From: Prevotella sp.
GTDB lineage: Bacteria > Bacteroidota > Bacteroidia > Bacteroidales > Bacteroidaceae
Assembly: GCA_017467535.1 (NCBI GenBank)
Contig: JAFUST010000047.1
Span: forward strand, 1 to 39,244
DNA: 39,244 nucleotides
Direction of reading: 5' to 3'
A model generated the notes under the pieces. It was not told where the DNA came from. It ran no database searches and saw only the letters and a program-made list of their open reading frames with translations. Positions 8,980-16,700 of the stretch are shown here, in pieces. Numbering within the stretch: the first letter of the stretch is position 1; the number at the start of each line of letters is the position of its first letter. Position numbers and translations under genes: made by a program.

Positions 8980-11243
8980 AACAAACCAACTACCACCTCT
9001 TCGACTTCATGGACTTCGACCCGTCTTTAGAGAAGGACGAAGCTCTCTGGAAGGCATACGCCCCAACGAAGATAACCGAGCGCGACGGCGACATCGTCGT
9101 CACCATTCCCTATCAGCAGCAACTGCGCCAAGAGGACATGGCCCCCGACGCGTCCGTCCCCCAGCAGAGTTTCGACCTCATCATCCGTGCCTACGAGCCG
9201 AATATCGTCCGTCTGTTTACTACCATGACCGGCGACCCGATGCTGGAACAGGACGACATGCTGCAGCTCTCCCCCGACGTCCGCCGTCAGCCCCTCCGTC
9301 TGGTCGGCAGCGACGTCATCGCCACCGACGGCAAGAAGCGGGCCCGCATCGACCTCTCCGCCCCCGTCCTCGACCACTGGAGCGACCTGCTGCCGGCACC
9401 GCAGCCCGCCCCCGTCATCACCTTCTACCCCGACGGCGACGAGACGAAGGGTATCGCCCTCAGCGACGACCACTTCTCGCCGCCCCGCTACGACGCCCTG
9501 CCCTTAGGCTATGTGACAACCCCGAAAGCCGAGCGCGCCACCGTCAGCTTCCAGTGCGTCCCCGACGAGTGCTTCGTCGGCACCGGCGAGCGCTTCCGCA
9601 AGATGGACCTCAGCGGCCAGACCTTCCAGCTGAAGAACCAGGACGGCCAGGGCGTCAACAACCGTCGCTGCTACAAGAATATTCCTTTCTATATGTCGAG
9701 CCGCATGTACGGCTGCTTCTACCACACCTCGGACTACTGCAAGCTGTCGCTGGCCGACCACTCCACCCGCTCGGTGCAATTCCTCTGCGACCGCGCCACG
9801 CTCGACGTCTTCCTCATCGGCGGCCAGACGCCCGAGCAGATTCTCCGCGCCTACCGCATGCTGACGGGCTTCCCGCAGATGCCACCGCTCTGGTCGTTCG
9901 GCATCTGGATGAGCCGCATGACCTACTTCTCGGCCGACGAGGTCGACGACATCTGCGACCGCCTGCGCCGCGAGCACTACCCCTGCGACGTCATCCATCT
10001 GGACACCGGCTGGTTTCGCACCGACTGGCTCTGCGAGTGGCGCTTCAATCCCGAGCGCTTCCCCGACCCGAAGGGCTTCGTCCAGCGTCTGGCGGATAAG
10101 GGTTTTAAGGTCTCGCTGTGGCAGTTGCCCTACGTCGCCAAAGGTGCCGAACAATTAGAGGAGGCAAAGGCAAACAAATATATCGGTCCGCTGTTGAAAG
10201 AACAAGCATCAGAAGGTTCTAACTTCTCTGCCCTCGACTATGCCGGTACCATTGACTTCACCTACGACAAAGCTACCGATTGGTATAAGAACCAGCTACT
10301 GAAACCCTTGCTCGACATGGGCGTCAAGTGCATCAAGACCGACTTCGGCGAGAATATCCACATGGATGCCATATACCACGGCATGCAGCCCGAGCGGCTG
10401 AACAACCTCTATTCCTTATTATATCAGCGCGCGGCCTTCGACGCCACCCGCGACGTGACGGGCCAGGGCATCGTCTGGGCCCGCTCGGCCTGGGCCGGTT
10501 GCCAACGCTACCCGCTGCACTGGGGCGGCGACTCGGCCTCGTCGTGGGACGGCATGGCCGGTTCGCTGAAGGGCGGTCTGCACTTCGGGCTCTCGGGCTT
10601 CGCCTTCTGGAGCCACGACGTGCCGGGCTTCCACTCCCTGCCCGACTTCATGAACTCGCCCGTCGACCCGCAGGTCTACGTGCGCTGGACGCAGTTCGGC
10701 GTCTTCTCCTCGCACATGCGCTACCACGGCACCTGCAAGCGCGAGCCGTGGCACTACCCCACCGTTGCCCCCATCGTACGGCGCTGGTGGAAGTTGCGCT
10801 ACCGACTGATACCTTATATTATAGAGCAGGGTGAACTCTCGTGCCGTACGGGCTACCCCATGGTGCGCGCCCTGCTGATGCACCACCCGGAGGACCGCCA
10901 GGTGTGGCACGTGGACGACGAGTACTACTTCGGCTCGGACTTCCTCGTCTGCCCGGTCATGGCCAGCGGCCCTGCTGACGCCGCCGACGCGCAGTTCGGC
11001 ACGGCCCGCCGCGACATCTACCTGCCAGAGGGTCTCTGGGTCAACTTCTTCACCGGCGAACGTCTGCAGGGCGGCCGTTGGCTGTATGGCGTCGAGGTGC
11101 CGCTGGACCAGATGCCCGTCTTCGTCCGGCCCGGCGCCCTCATCAAGCTCTATCCCGACGACGTCGACTCTACCGACCAGATGGACCTGAGCCGCGCCGT
11201 CACCATCGAGATTACCAAGGAATATAAAGGCATAGAACTATGA
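8976..11243 (+). CDS. GH31 family alpha-glycosidase (alpha-xylosidase/alpha-glucosidase type)
   Basis: This 755-residue protein has the GH31 architecture: an N-terminal beta-sandwich, then a TIM barrel, then C-terminal beta domains. The nucleophile motif KTDFGEN places Asp456 as catalytic nucleophile. HWGGDS places Asp519 as acid/base, a spacing close to that of the E. coli alpha-xylosidase YicI. FGIWMSRMTYFSADEVDDICDRLR and VIHLDTGWF match the YicI-type barrel start, which favours alpha-xylosidase, although the substrate cannot be fixed from sequence. No signal peptide is seen, so it probably acts in the cytoplasm on imported oligosaccharides. It is translationally coupled to the upstream beta-helix gene and to the downstream symporter by ATGA overlaps, indicating import followed by intracellular hydrolysis. 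Confidence 0.93.
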   Translation: MKQTNYHLFDFMDFDPSLEKDEALWKAYAPTKITERDGDIVVTIPYQQQLRQEDMAPDASVPQQSFDLIIRAYEPNIVRLFTTMTGDPMLEQDDMLQLSPDVRRQPLRLVGSDVIATDGKKRARIDLSAPVLDHWSDLLPAPQPAPVITFYPDGDETKGIALSDDHFSPPRYDALPLGYVTTPKAERATVSFQCVPDECFVGTGERFRKMDLSGQTFQLKNQDGQGVNNRRCYKNIPFYMSSRMYGCFYHTSDYCKLSLADHSTRSVQFLCDRATLDVFLIGGQTPEQILRAYRMLTGFPQMPPLWSFGIWMSRMTYFSADEVDDICDRLRREHYPCDVIHLDTGWFRTDWLCEWRFNPERFPDPKGFVQRLADKGFKVSLWQLPYVAKGAEQLEEAKANKYIGPLLKEQASEGSNFSALDYAGTIDFTYDKATDWYKNQLLKPLLDMGVKCIKTDFGENIHMDAIYHGMQPERLNNLYSLLYQRAAFDATRDVTGQGIVWARSAWAGCQRYPLHWGGDSASSWDGMAGSLKGGLHFGLSGFAFWSHDVPGFHSLPDFMNSPVDPQVYVRWTQFGVFSSHMRYHGTCKREPWHYPTVAPIVRRWWKLRYRLIPYIIEQGELSCRTGYPMVRALLMHHPEDRQVWHVDDEYYFGSDFLVCPVMASGPADAADAQFGTARRDIYLPEGLWVNFFTGERLQGGRWLYGVEVPLDQMPVFVRPGALIKLYPDDVDSTDQMDLSRAVTIEITKEYKGIEL

Positions 11244-12829
11244 ACTCACATTACATGCAAGGCCTCGACTGGCTGATTCTGGGAATCTATTTCGCCGTGC
11301 TCATTGCCATCGGGCTGTGGGCCAGTAGCAAACGCAAGAAGGGCGGTTCGCTCTTCATGGCCGAACACTCGCTGCGGTGGCACCACATCGGCTTCTCCAT
11401 GTGGGGCACCAACGTGGGCCCGTCGATGCTGATAGCCTCGGCGAGTGCGGGCTTCACCACGGGCATCGTCTCGGGCAACTACGCGTGGTACGCCTTCGTG
11501 TTCATTGCTCTGCTGGCCTTCGTCTTCGCCCCGCGCTACCTCGGCGCCCGGGTCCACACGCTGCCCGAGTTCATGGGCCTGCGCTTCGGCCAGTCGACGC
11601 GCAACATCCTGGCGTGGTACACCATCGTCACCATCATCATTTCGTGGCTGGCGCTGACGCTCTTTGCCGGCGGCATCCTCATCCGTCAGGTGTTCGACAT
11701 ACCCATGTGGATGTCGGCGCTGGTCTTGCTGGTCATCTCGGCCTTCTTCACCATGCTGGGCGGACTGAAGGCCGTGGCCTACACCAATGTCTACCAGATG
11801 ATACTGCTCATCGTGGTCTCCGCAGTGCTGGTCATCGTCGGCCTGGACCGCGTGGGCGGCGTCTCGGCGCTGGTCGCCAAGGTGCCTGCCGATTACTGGG
11901 TGATGTTCAAGCCCAACTCGGACGAGGCCTTCCCATGGCTCCCGATAGTGCTGGGCTACCCGGTCATGGGCGTCTGGTTCTGGTGCACCGACCAGTCGAT
12001 GGTGCAGCCCGTGCTGGCCGCCAAGGACCTGCGCGAGGGCCAGCTGGGCACCAACTTCACCGGCTGGCTGAAGATTCTGGACGTCGCGCTCTACATCCTG
12101 CCGGGCATCATCTGCTTCGCCCTGTTCGGCGACACGCTCAAGAATCCCGACGAGGCCTACCTGACGATGGTTGAAAACCTGTTCCCCGTGGGCATGGTGG
12201 GCCTGGTGTTCGCCGTGCTGACTGCCTGCCTCGTGTCGACCATCGGGTCGGCGCTGAACGCGCTGTCGACCGTCTTCACCATGGACATCTACGTGAAGCG
12301 CTTCCGCCCCAACGCCTCGCAGCGACATATTAATTATGTAGGCCGACTGGTGACGGTCATCGGCGCCGCCCTGGCCATCGTGCTCACCGTGGCCATCGAC
12401 GCCATCAAGGGCCTCAACCTATTCAACGTCTTCCAGTCGGTGCTCGGCTTCATTGCCCCGCCCATGGCCGCCGTCTTCCTGCTCGGCATCTTTTGGCGCC
12501 GCACCACCACGCGCGCTGCCAACTTCTGTCTGACCGTGGGCACGGCGTTCTGCCTCGTGGTCGGCGTGCTCTACCTCTGGGGGCCGCAAAGTTATCAATT
12601 GTCAATTGTCAATTATCAATTGAACTTCCATTGGCCCCACTTCATGCTGCTCTCGTTCTACTTGTTCGTCATCCTCGCCGTCTCGATGGTCCTGATCTCG
12701 CTGACCGACCGCGACCGCACGACTTACCAGATTCCCGCCCCGGTCCGCGAGGGCTGGTCGCGCCTGGCCGTCGGCCTGTGGATAGCGCTGGCCGTGGTCA
12801 TGGTTTCCCTTTACGTCTATTTTAATTAA
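11240..12829 (+). CDS. Sodium/solute symporter (SSS family), likely sugar uptake
   Basis: This 529-residue integral membrane protein has about 13-14 hydrophobic helices. It opens with LDWLILGIYFAVLIAIGLWASS and has the SSS signature region around MWGTNVGPSMLIASASAGF and FTMLGGLKAVAYTNVYQMILL, as in SglT-type transporters. The expected activity is sodium-coupled uptake of a sugar or related solute across the inner membrane. It overlaps GH31 by four bases and is 10 bases before GH127, so the operon couples transport and cleavage. Near the C-terminus, a run of CAATTG-rich repeats (12592-12622) encodes YQLSIVNYQLN in frame within the loop before the last helices. The insertion is polar and hydrophobic mixed and would have to be tolerated there. 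Confidence 0.9.
   Translation: MNSHYMQGLDWLILGIYFAVLIAIGLWASSKRKKGGSLFMAEHSLRWHHIGFSMWGTNVGPSMLIASASAGFTTGIVSGNYAWYAFVFIALLAFVFAPRYLGARVHTLPEFMGLRFGQSTRNILAWYTIVTIIISWLALTLFAGGILIRQVFDIPMWMSALVLLVISAFFTMLGGLKAVAYTNVYQMILLIVVSAVLVIVGLDRVGGVSALVAKVPADYWVMFKPNSDEAFPWLPIVLGYPVMGVWFWCTDQSMVQPVLAAKDLREGQLGTNFTGWLKILDVALYILPGIICFALFGDTLKNPDEAYLTMVENLFPVGMVGLVFAVLTACLVSTIGSALNALSTVFTMDIYVKRFRPNASQRHINYVGRLVTVIGAALAIVLTVAIDAIKGLNLFNVFQSVLGFIAPPMAAVFLLGIFWRRTTTRAANFCLTVGTAFCLVVGVLYLWGPQSYQLSIVNYQLNFHWPHFMLLSFYLFVILAVSMVLISLTDRDRTTYQIPAPVREGWSRLAVGLWIALAVVMVSLYVYFN
12592..12622 (+). repeat. In-frame CAATTG repeat in the symporter gene
   Basis: TATCAATTG, TCAATTG, TCAATTA and TCAATTG follow each other in tandem. 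AT content jumps against the GC-rich gene around it. It encodes about residues 451-461 (Tyr-Gln-Leu-Ser-Ile-Val-Asn-Tyr-Gln-Leu-Asn) between two predicted membrane helices. Confidence 0.75.
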
Positions 12830-12839
12830 GCTCAACGAT

Positions 12840-14963
12840 ATGAAAAGACTCCTCCTTTGTATGGTATGTTGCTGTACCGCAGCAACCCAAACCACAGCCC
12901 AAGGCCTGACCGACATGAGCCGCAGCCAGCAGGCCAAGATGCAGAACCTGCCCATGGGCGCCACCCAGTGGACGGGCGGCTTCTGGGGCGACCGCTTCAG
13001 CGTGCTCTCAACCACCGGCATCTGGTCGATGTGGGACACGTGGAACACGCCCTACGAGACCATCGACGCACTGGGCCTGCACGGCTCGCACGGCTTTGCC
13101 AACTTCCAGGTGGCCGCAGGCACCGTCAAGGGCAAGCACCACGGCCCTCCCTTCCACGACGGCGACATGTATAAGTGGCTCGAGGCCTGCGCCGCCGTCT
13201 ATGCCGTCACCCGCGACCAGAAGCTCGACCAGCTGATGGACCAGTTCATCGAGCAGGTCGCCTTGGCCCAGCGCGCCGACGGCTACATCCACACTCCCGT
13301 GGTCATCTCGGAGCGCAACCAGGGCATCGACTCGCACGCTCTCAAAGAAAATGCCGCCGGCATCGAGATTGGCAAGGACCAGCAGCACGCCTTCGCCTCG
13401 CGCCTGAACTTCGAGACCTACAACCTGGGCCACCTCATGACCGCCGGTATCGTCCACAAGCGCGCCACGGGCAAGACCACCCTCTTCGACTGCGGTCGAC
13501 GGGCCGCCGACTTCCTCTACAACTTCCTGACCAACGACGCCGCCGAGCTGTCGCGCAACGCCATCTGCCCCTCGCACTACATGGGCGCTGCCGAGATGTA
13601 CCGCGAGACGGGCGACCGGAAGTATCTGGAGCTGGCCAAGGGCCTCATCGCCATCCGCGACTCGGTGCAGAACGGCGAGGACCACAACCAGGACCGCCAT
13701 AAGTTTCGCGACCAGTACGAGGCCATGGGCCATGCCGTCCGCGCCAACTACCTCTATGCCGGCGTGGCCGACCTCTACGCCGAGACCGGCGAGGCTCAGC
13801 TGATGCGCAACCTGAGCGCCATCTGGGACGACATCACGCAGCACAAGATATACATCATGGGTGGCTGCGGCGCCCTCTACGACGGCGTCTCGCCCGACGG
13901 CACCACCTACAACCAGCCCTCCATCCAGCAGATTCACCAAGCCTACGGCCGCCAGTTCCAGCTGCCCCAGGAGGCCGCCCACAACGAAATCTGCGCCCAG
14001 ATAGGCATGCTGCTCTACTCCTGGCGCATGTTCCAGACCACCGCCGACCCGAAGTACATCGACAACATCGAGAACGAGCTCTACAACGGCATCCTCTCAG
14101 GCATCTCCCTCGACGGCCGCGACTTCTTCTACACCGAGGCCCTGCGCCGCACCAAGGAGTTCCCCTACACCCTCCGCTGGCCCAAGCACCGCCAGCGCTA
14201 CATCACCTGCTTCTGCTGTCCGCCCAACACCCTGCGCACCCTCTGCGAGGCCCAGGAGTACGCCTACAGCATCCACGCCGACCAGCTCTGGGTCAACCTC
14301 TACGGCCAGAACACGCTGAAGACCCGCGACCTGGAGATTGAGCAAGTGACCGACTACCCCTGGGACGGCCGCATCACCCTGACCATCAAGAAGGCCAAGG
14401 CCCTCCAGACCATCCACCTGCACAAGCCCGGCTGGTGCAGCCAGTACGAGGTGAAAGTGAACGGCGAACCGGCCACCACCACTCCCGCCGCTTCTCCGGC
14501 GGGCTCCACCATCACCCTCACCCGCCGCTGGAAGAAGGGCGACGTCATCACCCTGACCCTCGCCATGCCCGTCCGCCTCGTCGAGGCCAACCCGCTGGTC
14601 GAGGAGGCTAAGAACCAGGTCGCCGTCATGCGCGGCCCCATCGTCTACTGCCTCGAGGGCCAGGACATCGCCGCCACTACTCCCGCCGCTTCTCCGGCGG
14701 GCACCATCCGCATCAACGACATCGCCCTGCCCACCGACATCCAGCTGACTCAGAAGCCCATCACCATCGACGGCCACCAGATGATAGCCCTCGAGGGCGA
14801 CGCCCTCCTGGTCAACGACCGCACGTGGGACAACCGCACCCTCTACCGCCCCCTGCAGTCCGCCGCCCGCCGCCAGACGGTCCGCATCCGCCTCATCCCC
14901 TACTACGCCTGGGACAACCGCGGCGTCCAGGACATGTCCCTCTGGCTGCCCCTCGCCCGCTGA
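12840..14963 (+). CDS. GH127 beta-L-arabinofuranosidase-type protein (DUF1680)
   Basis: This 707-residue protein has an N-terminal signal peptide of about 21 residues (MKRLLLCMVCCCTAATQTTA), so it is exported. The (alpha/alpha)6 barrel shows FWGDRFSV, HDGDMYKWLEA, and AAHNEICAQIG, with Glu383 and Cys385 matching the Glu and first Cys zinc ligands of HypBA1. TCFCCPPN supplies the remaining zinc/nucleophile cysteines (about Cys457, Cys459, Cys460). Family members cleave beta-L-arabinofuranosides, as in plant hydroxyproline-rich glycoproteins or rhamnogalacturonan-II. Two palindromic elements insert TTPAASPAG in the C-terminal beta-sandwich (about residues 547-556 and 613-621). It is the last gene of the operon and is followed by a hairpin at 14969-15006. 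Confidence 0.92.
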   Translation: MKRLLLCMVCCCTAATQTTAQGLTDMSRSQQAKMQNLPMGATQWTGGFWGDRFSVLSTTGIWSMWDTWNTPYETIDALGLHGSHGFANFQVAAGTVKGKHHGPPFHDGDMYKWLEACAAVYAVTRDQKLDQLMDQFIEQVALAQRADGYIHTPVVISERNQGIDSHALKENAAGIEIGKDQQHAFASRLNFETYNLGHLMTAGIVHKRATGKTTLFDCGRRAADFLYNFLTNDAAELSRNAICPSHYMGAAEMYRETGDRKYLELAKGLIAIRDSVQNGEDHNQDRHKFRDQYEAMGHAVRANYLYAGVADLYAETGEAQLMRNLSAIWDDITQHKIYIMGGCGALYDGVSPDGTTYNQPSIQQIHQAYGRQFQLPQEAAHNEICAQIGMLLYSWRMFQTTADPKYIDNIENELYNGILSGISLDGRDFFYTEALRRTKEFPYTLRWPKHRQRYITCFCCPPNTLRTLCEAQEYAYSIHADQLWVNLYGQNTLKTRDLEIEQVTDYPWDGRITLTIKKAKALQTIHLHKPGWCSQYEVKVNGEPATTTPAASPAGSTITLTRRWKKGDVITLTLAMPVRLVEANPLVEEAKNQVAVMRGPIVYCLEGQDIAATTPAASPAGTIRINDIALPTDIQLTQKPITIDGHQMIALEGDALLVNDRTWDNRTLYRPLQSAARRQTVRIRLIPYYAWDNRGVQDMSLWLPLAR
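14484..14503 (+). repeat. Palindromic coding element, first copy in GH127
   Basis: This is the consensus core CCCGCCGCTTCTCCGGCGGG in phase 1, encoding Pro-Ala-Ala-Ser-Pro-Ala-Gly. It sits in a beta-turn between the strands YEVKVNGEP and TITLTRRW. Confidence 0.9.
14682..14701 (+). repeat. Palindromic coding element, second copy in GH127
   Basis: This consensus core is read in phase 1 after Thr-Thr, between CLEGQDIAA and TIRINDIALP. Confidence 0.9.
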
Positions 14964-14968
14964 CCACA

Positions 14969-15006
14969 GAAGAAGCCCGCCGCTCCCACGAGCGACGGGC
15001 TTCTTC
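14969..15006. terminator. Long GC hairpin after the GH31/GH127 operon
   Basis: Arms GAAGAAGCCCG-C-CGCTC and GAGCG-A-CGGGCTTCTTC form a 16-bp stem with one mismatch and a CCAC loop. It begins six bases past the GH127 stop. There is no good T run, but ends in CTTCTTC on both strands fit a bidirectional terminator. It is nearly identical to a segment within hemW (1623-1662). Confidence 0.6.
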
Positions 15007-15038
15007 GTCCATCTTTCTGCACCAGTAACCCCACTTTC

Positions 15039-15102
15039 GTAAAAGTATACTTTGAGCACCGTAAAAGTATACTTCCAGCACGCTTAAAGTATACTTTGAG
15101 CA
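15039..15102. repeat. Tandem 22-bp array with AAGTATACTT palindromes
   Basis: Three imperfect units of 21-22 bases (from 15039, 15060 and 15082) each contain the palindrome AAGTATACTT followed by TGAGCAC or CCAGCAC. The array lies between the ends of two converging genes, so it is unlikely to be a promoter operator. I see no coding potential. Confidence 0.85.
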
Positions 15103-15198
15103 AACTCGCAATATCGGGCTTCAACGGCGAAGATACAAAAAGAAATCGGAACTGCCATGGCAATCCCAATTTCATTAACTTGTTTTAACTTTCTGAGC

Positions 15199-16440
15199 TT
15201 ACTTCACCAGCTTAATCGGCTGGTTCCACGTGTCGTTCCGCGGTACAGCATTGCCGTACTTGCCGCCCTTGTAGTCCTCGTGCAGGCCGATGCTGTGCAG
15301 CACCTTGTAGCCCTCCGACTGACAGAGCACGTACACGGCGTGCGAGCGGTAAGTAATGTTGCCCAGCTTGTCGCGGTGAACGGTGTAGTCCTGCGGGTCG
15401 GCCACCTTCACGACCGTGCCCCACTCGGGGTACGTCTTCTGTACGTACGCTTTCATCGACGACTCCGTGGCCGCGCCCTTCGATGCGGGCATCGTGCCGT
15501 ATTTATTCTCCTCAGCAGCCTTCTTGTAAGCCGTCAGCAGCGCGCCGCGGCGCATCTTCGGCTCCTCGCTGTTCGTGCTCGCACCGGCTATGCGCTTGGC
15601 GTCGAAGGCGTCGAAGTCGGCCACCTTGAACGCCGACGGATAGTTAGCCTTCATGTCGCCCTCCAGTCCGTCGTACAGCGCCTGCAGACGGCCCGCAATC
15701 GCGCTCTCGTCGCCGCTGCCCGCAGCTATCTTGCCGAACTTCACGGCCAGCGACGTCGTCTCGAACGCGCGGTCGAAGTAGTACGCCCGGGCACTGGCCT
15801 TGTCAGCCTTCTCGGCACGGCCCAGCAGGCCCTTCACCAGCCCCGCATAGTCCGGACGCTGCGGCAGCCCCTGCGTCACCAGCTTCCACGCCGTCTTCAC
15901 CAGCTGGTCCTTCTCCAGACTCCATTGCCAGACAGCCTCCAGGCCGCGCGCGTCGGCCGACTGGTGGTACTGCTTGTCAAGGAACGTGAAGCTCGGTGCA
16001 CCGACCGTCAGACGGCTCAGCGCCTCGTAGTCCAGTGCCCGCTCGCTGCCGTTCTGCAGGCTCGCCCTCAGCCGCTGGCACCAGTATGCCGCGTCGGCCA
16101 GCACGTCCTGCGTCGGCGACGAGTACGTCCACTGCGTCTCCTTCGCTATCCCGTAGTTCACGTCATACTCGTTCAGGCCCTCCGTCATGTCGCCCATGCC
16201 CGTCGCGCCCGTCGTCGAGCTGACCGTCGCGTCGCCGACCGTCGACGAAGCCTGCTCCGTCACCGTCGTCGTCGCCTGGCTCTTCGCCTCGCTCGCCGAC
16301 TCGCGAGCCTTGTCCTGTACTGCCTTCTTAGCCTTGTTGGCCAGCCCCTTCAGCGAGCCGAACTGCGCCGAGGCCTCCGTGCTGACGGCCAGCATAGCCA
16401 CCAGCGCCATCACCGAAATCTTCACCTTCTGTTTCATCAT
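15199..16440 (-). CDS. Secreted protein of unknown function, signal peptide like that of 2558-3211
   Basis: The protein has 413 residues if the first of two adjacent ATGs (16440, 16437) is used. The signal peptide (KISVMALVAMLAVSTEASAQ) is almost the same as in the protein at 2558-3211. The mature N-terminus is a Lys/Ala-rich amphipathic helix (GLANKAKKAVQDKARESASEAK). A Thr/Ser/Val-rich low-complexity segment and a helical middle region (residues 100-270) follow, then a C-terminal part with DYTVHRDKLGNITYRSHAVYVLCQSEGYKVLHSIGLHEDY. No known domain is recognised. A longer frame reaching 16539 would include the promoter at 16535-16544 and is rejected. The gene is divergent from the second beta-helix gene. 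Confidence 0.75.
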   Translation of the reverse strand: MMKQKVKISVMALVAMLAVSTEASAQFGSLKGLANKAKKAVQDKARESASEAKSQATTTVTEQASSTVGDATVSSTTGATGMGDMTEGLNEYDVNYGIAKETQWTYSSPTQDVLADAAYWCQRLRASLQNGSERALDYEALSRLTVGAPSFTFLDKQYHQSADARGLEAVWQWSLEKDQLVKTAWKLVTQGLPQRPDYAGLVKGLLGRAEKADKASARAYYFDRAFETTSLAVKFGKIAAGSGDESAIAGRLQALYDGLEGDMKANYPSAFKVADFDAFDAKRIAGASTNSEEPKMRRGALLTAYKKAAEENKYGTMPASKGAATESSMKAYVQKTYPEWGTVVKVADPQDYTVHRDKLGNITYRSHAVYVLCQSEGYKVLHSIGLHEDYKGGKYGNAVPRNDTWNQPIKLVK

Positions 16441-16534
16441 CTTAGTCGTTTTAATAGAGTTAAACTTATTCGTTTGGTTGTCATTCCCGTACCCCGGCGA
16501 CCCCGACCCTCGCCAGCATCGCCCGGTACGTCGG

Positions 16535-16544
16535 TGCAAAGGTA
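16535..16544 (-). promoter_or_regulatory. -7 promoter element for the secreted protein at 15199-16440
   Basis: The minus strand reads TACCTTTGCA, an exact TAnnTTTGCA match, about 95 bases before the start codon. Confidence 0.7.
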
Positions 16545-16567
16545 CAAATAATTCCGTTAACGTCCGT

Positions 16568-16592
16568 TACCCCCCCTTAAAATCCTTAAATA
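16568..16592 (-). promoter_or_regulatory. Conserved upstream box, second copy
   Basis: The plus strand reads TACCCCCCCTTAAAA followed by TCCTTAAATA, matching 3286-3311 in sequence and in distance to the -7 element (23 versus 22 bases). Confidence 0.5.
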
Positions 16593-16613
16593 ATCCAAAA
16601 TAACCGCTCCCGA

Positions 16614-16639
16614 TGACAAAACCCCGCCCCGTCCGTCTA
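16614..16639 (+). promoter_or_regulatory. Conserved leader box upstream of the second beta-helix gene
   Basis: This is the second copy of the box at 7394-7419, with two substitutions in 26 bases, followed by TTATATATAA. It starts inside a possible 12-codon leader reading frame (ATG at 16613, stop at 16649) that encodes TKPRPVRL near its start. Confidence 0.5.
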
Positions 16640-16700
16640 CCTTATATATAATATATAGACCCACAACAACAACATAACACTCACCAAACACCCCACCCCT

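Noticed and set aside
11246-12328. Minus-strand frame of 360 codons opposite the symporter
   Set aside because: His/Gln/Asp-rich low-complexity product; antisense to clear membrane helices.
13008-15059. Minus-strand frames of over 300 codons opposite GH127
   Set aside because: Shadows of the GC-rich gene; the GH127 zinc motifs are on the plus strand.
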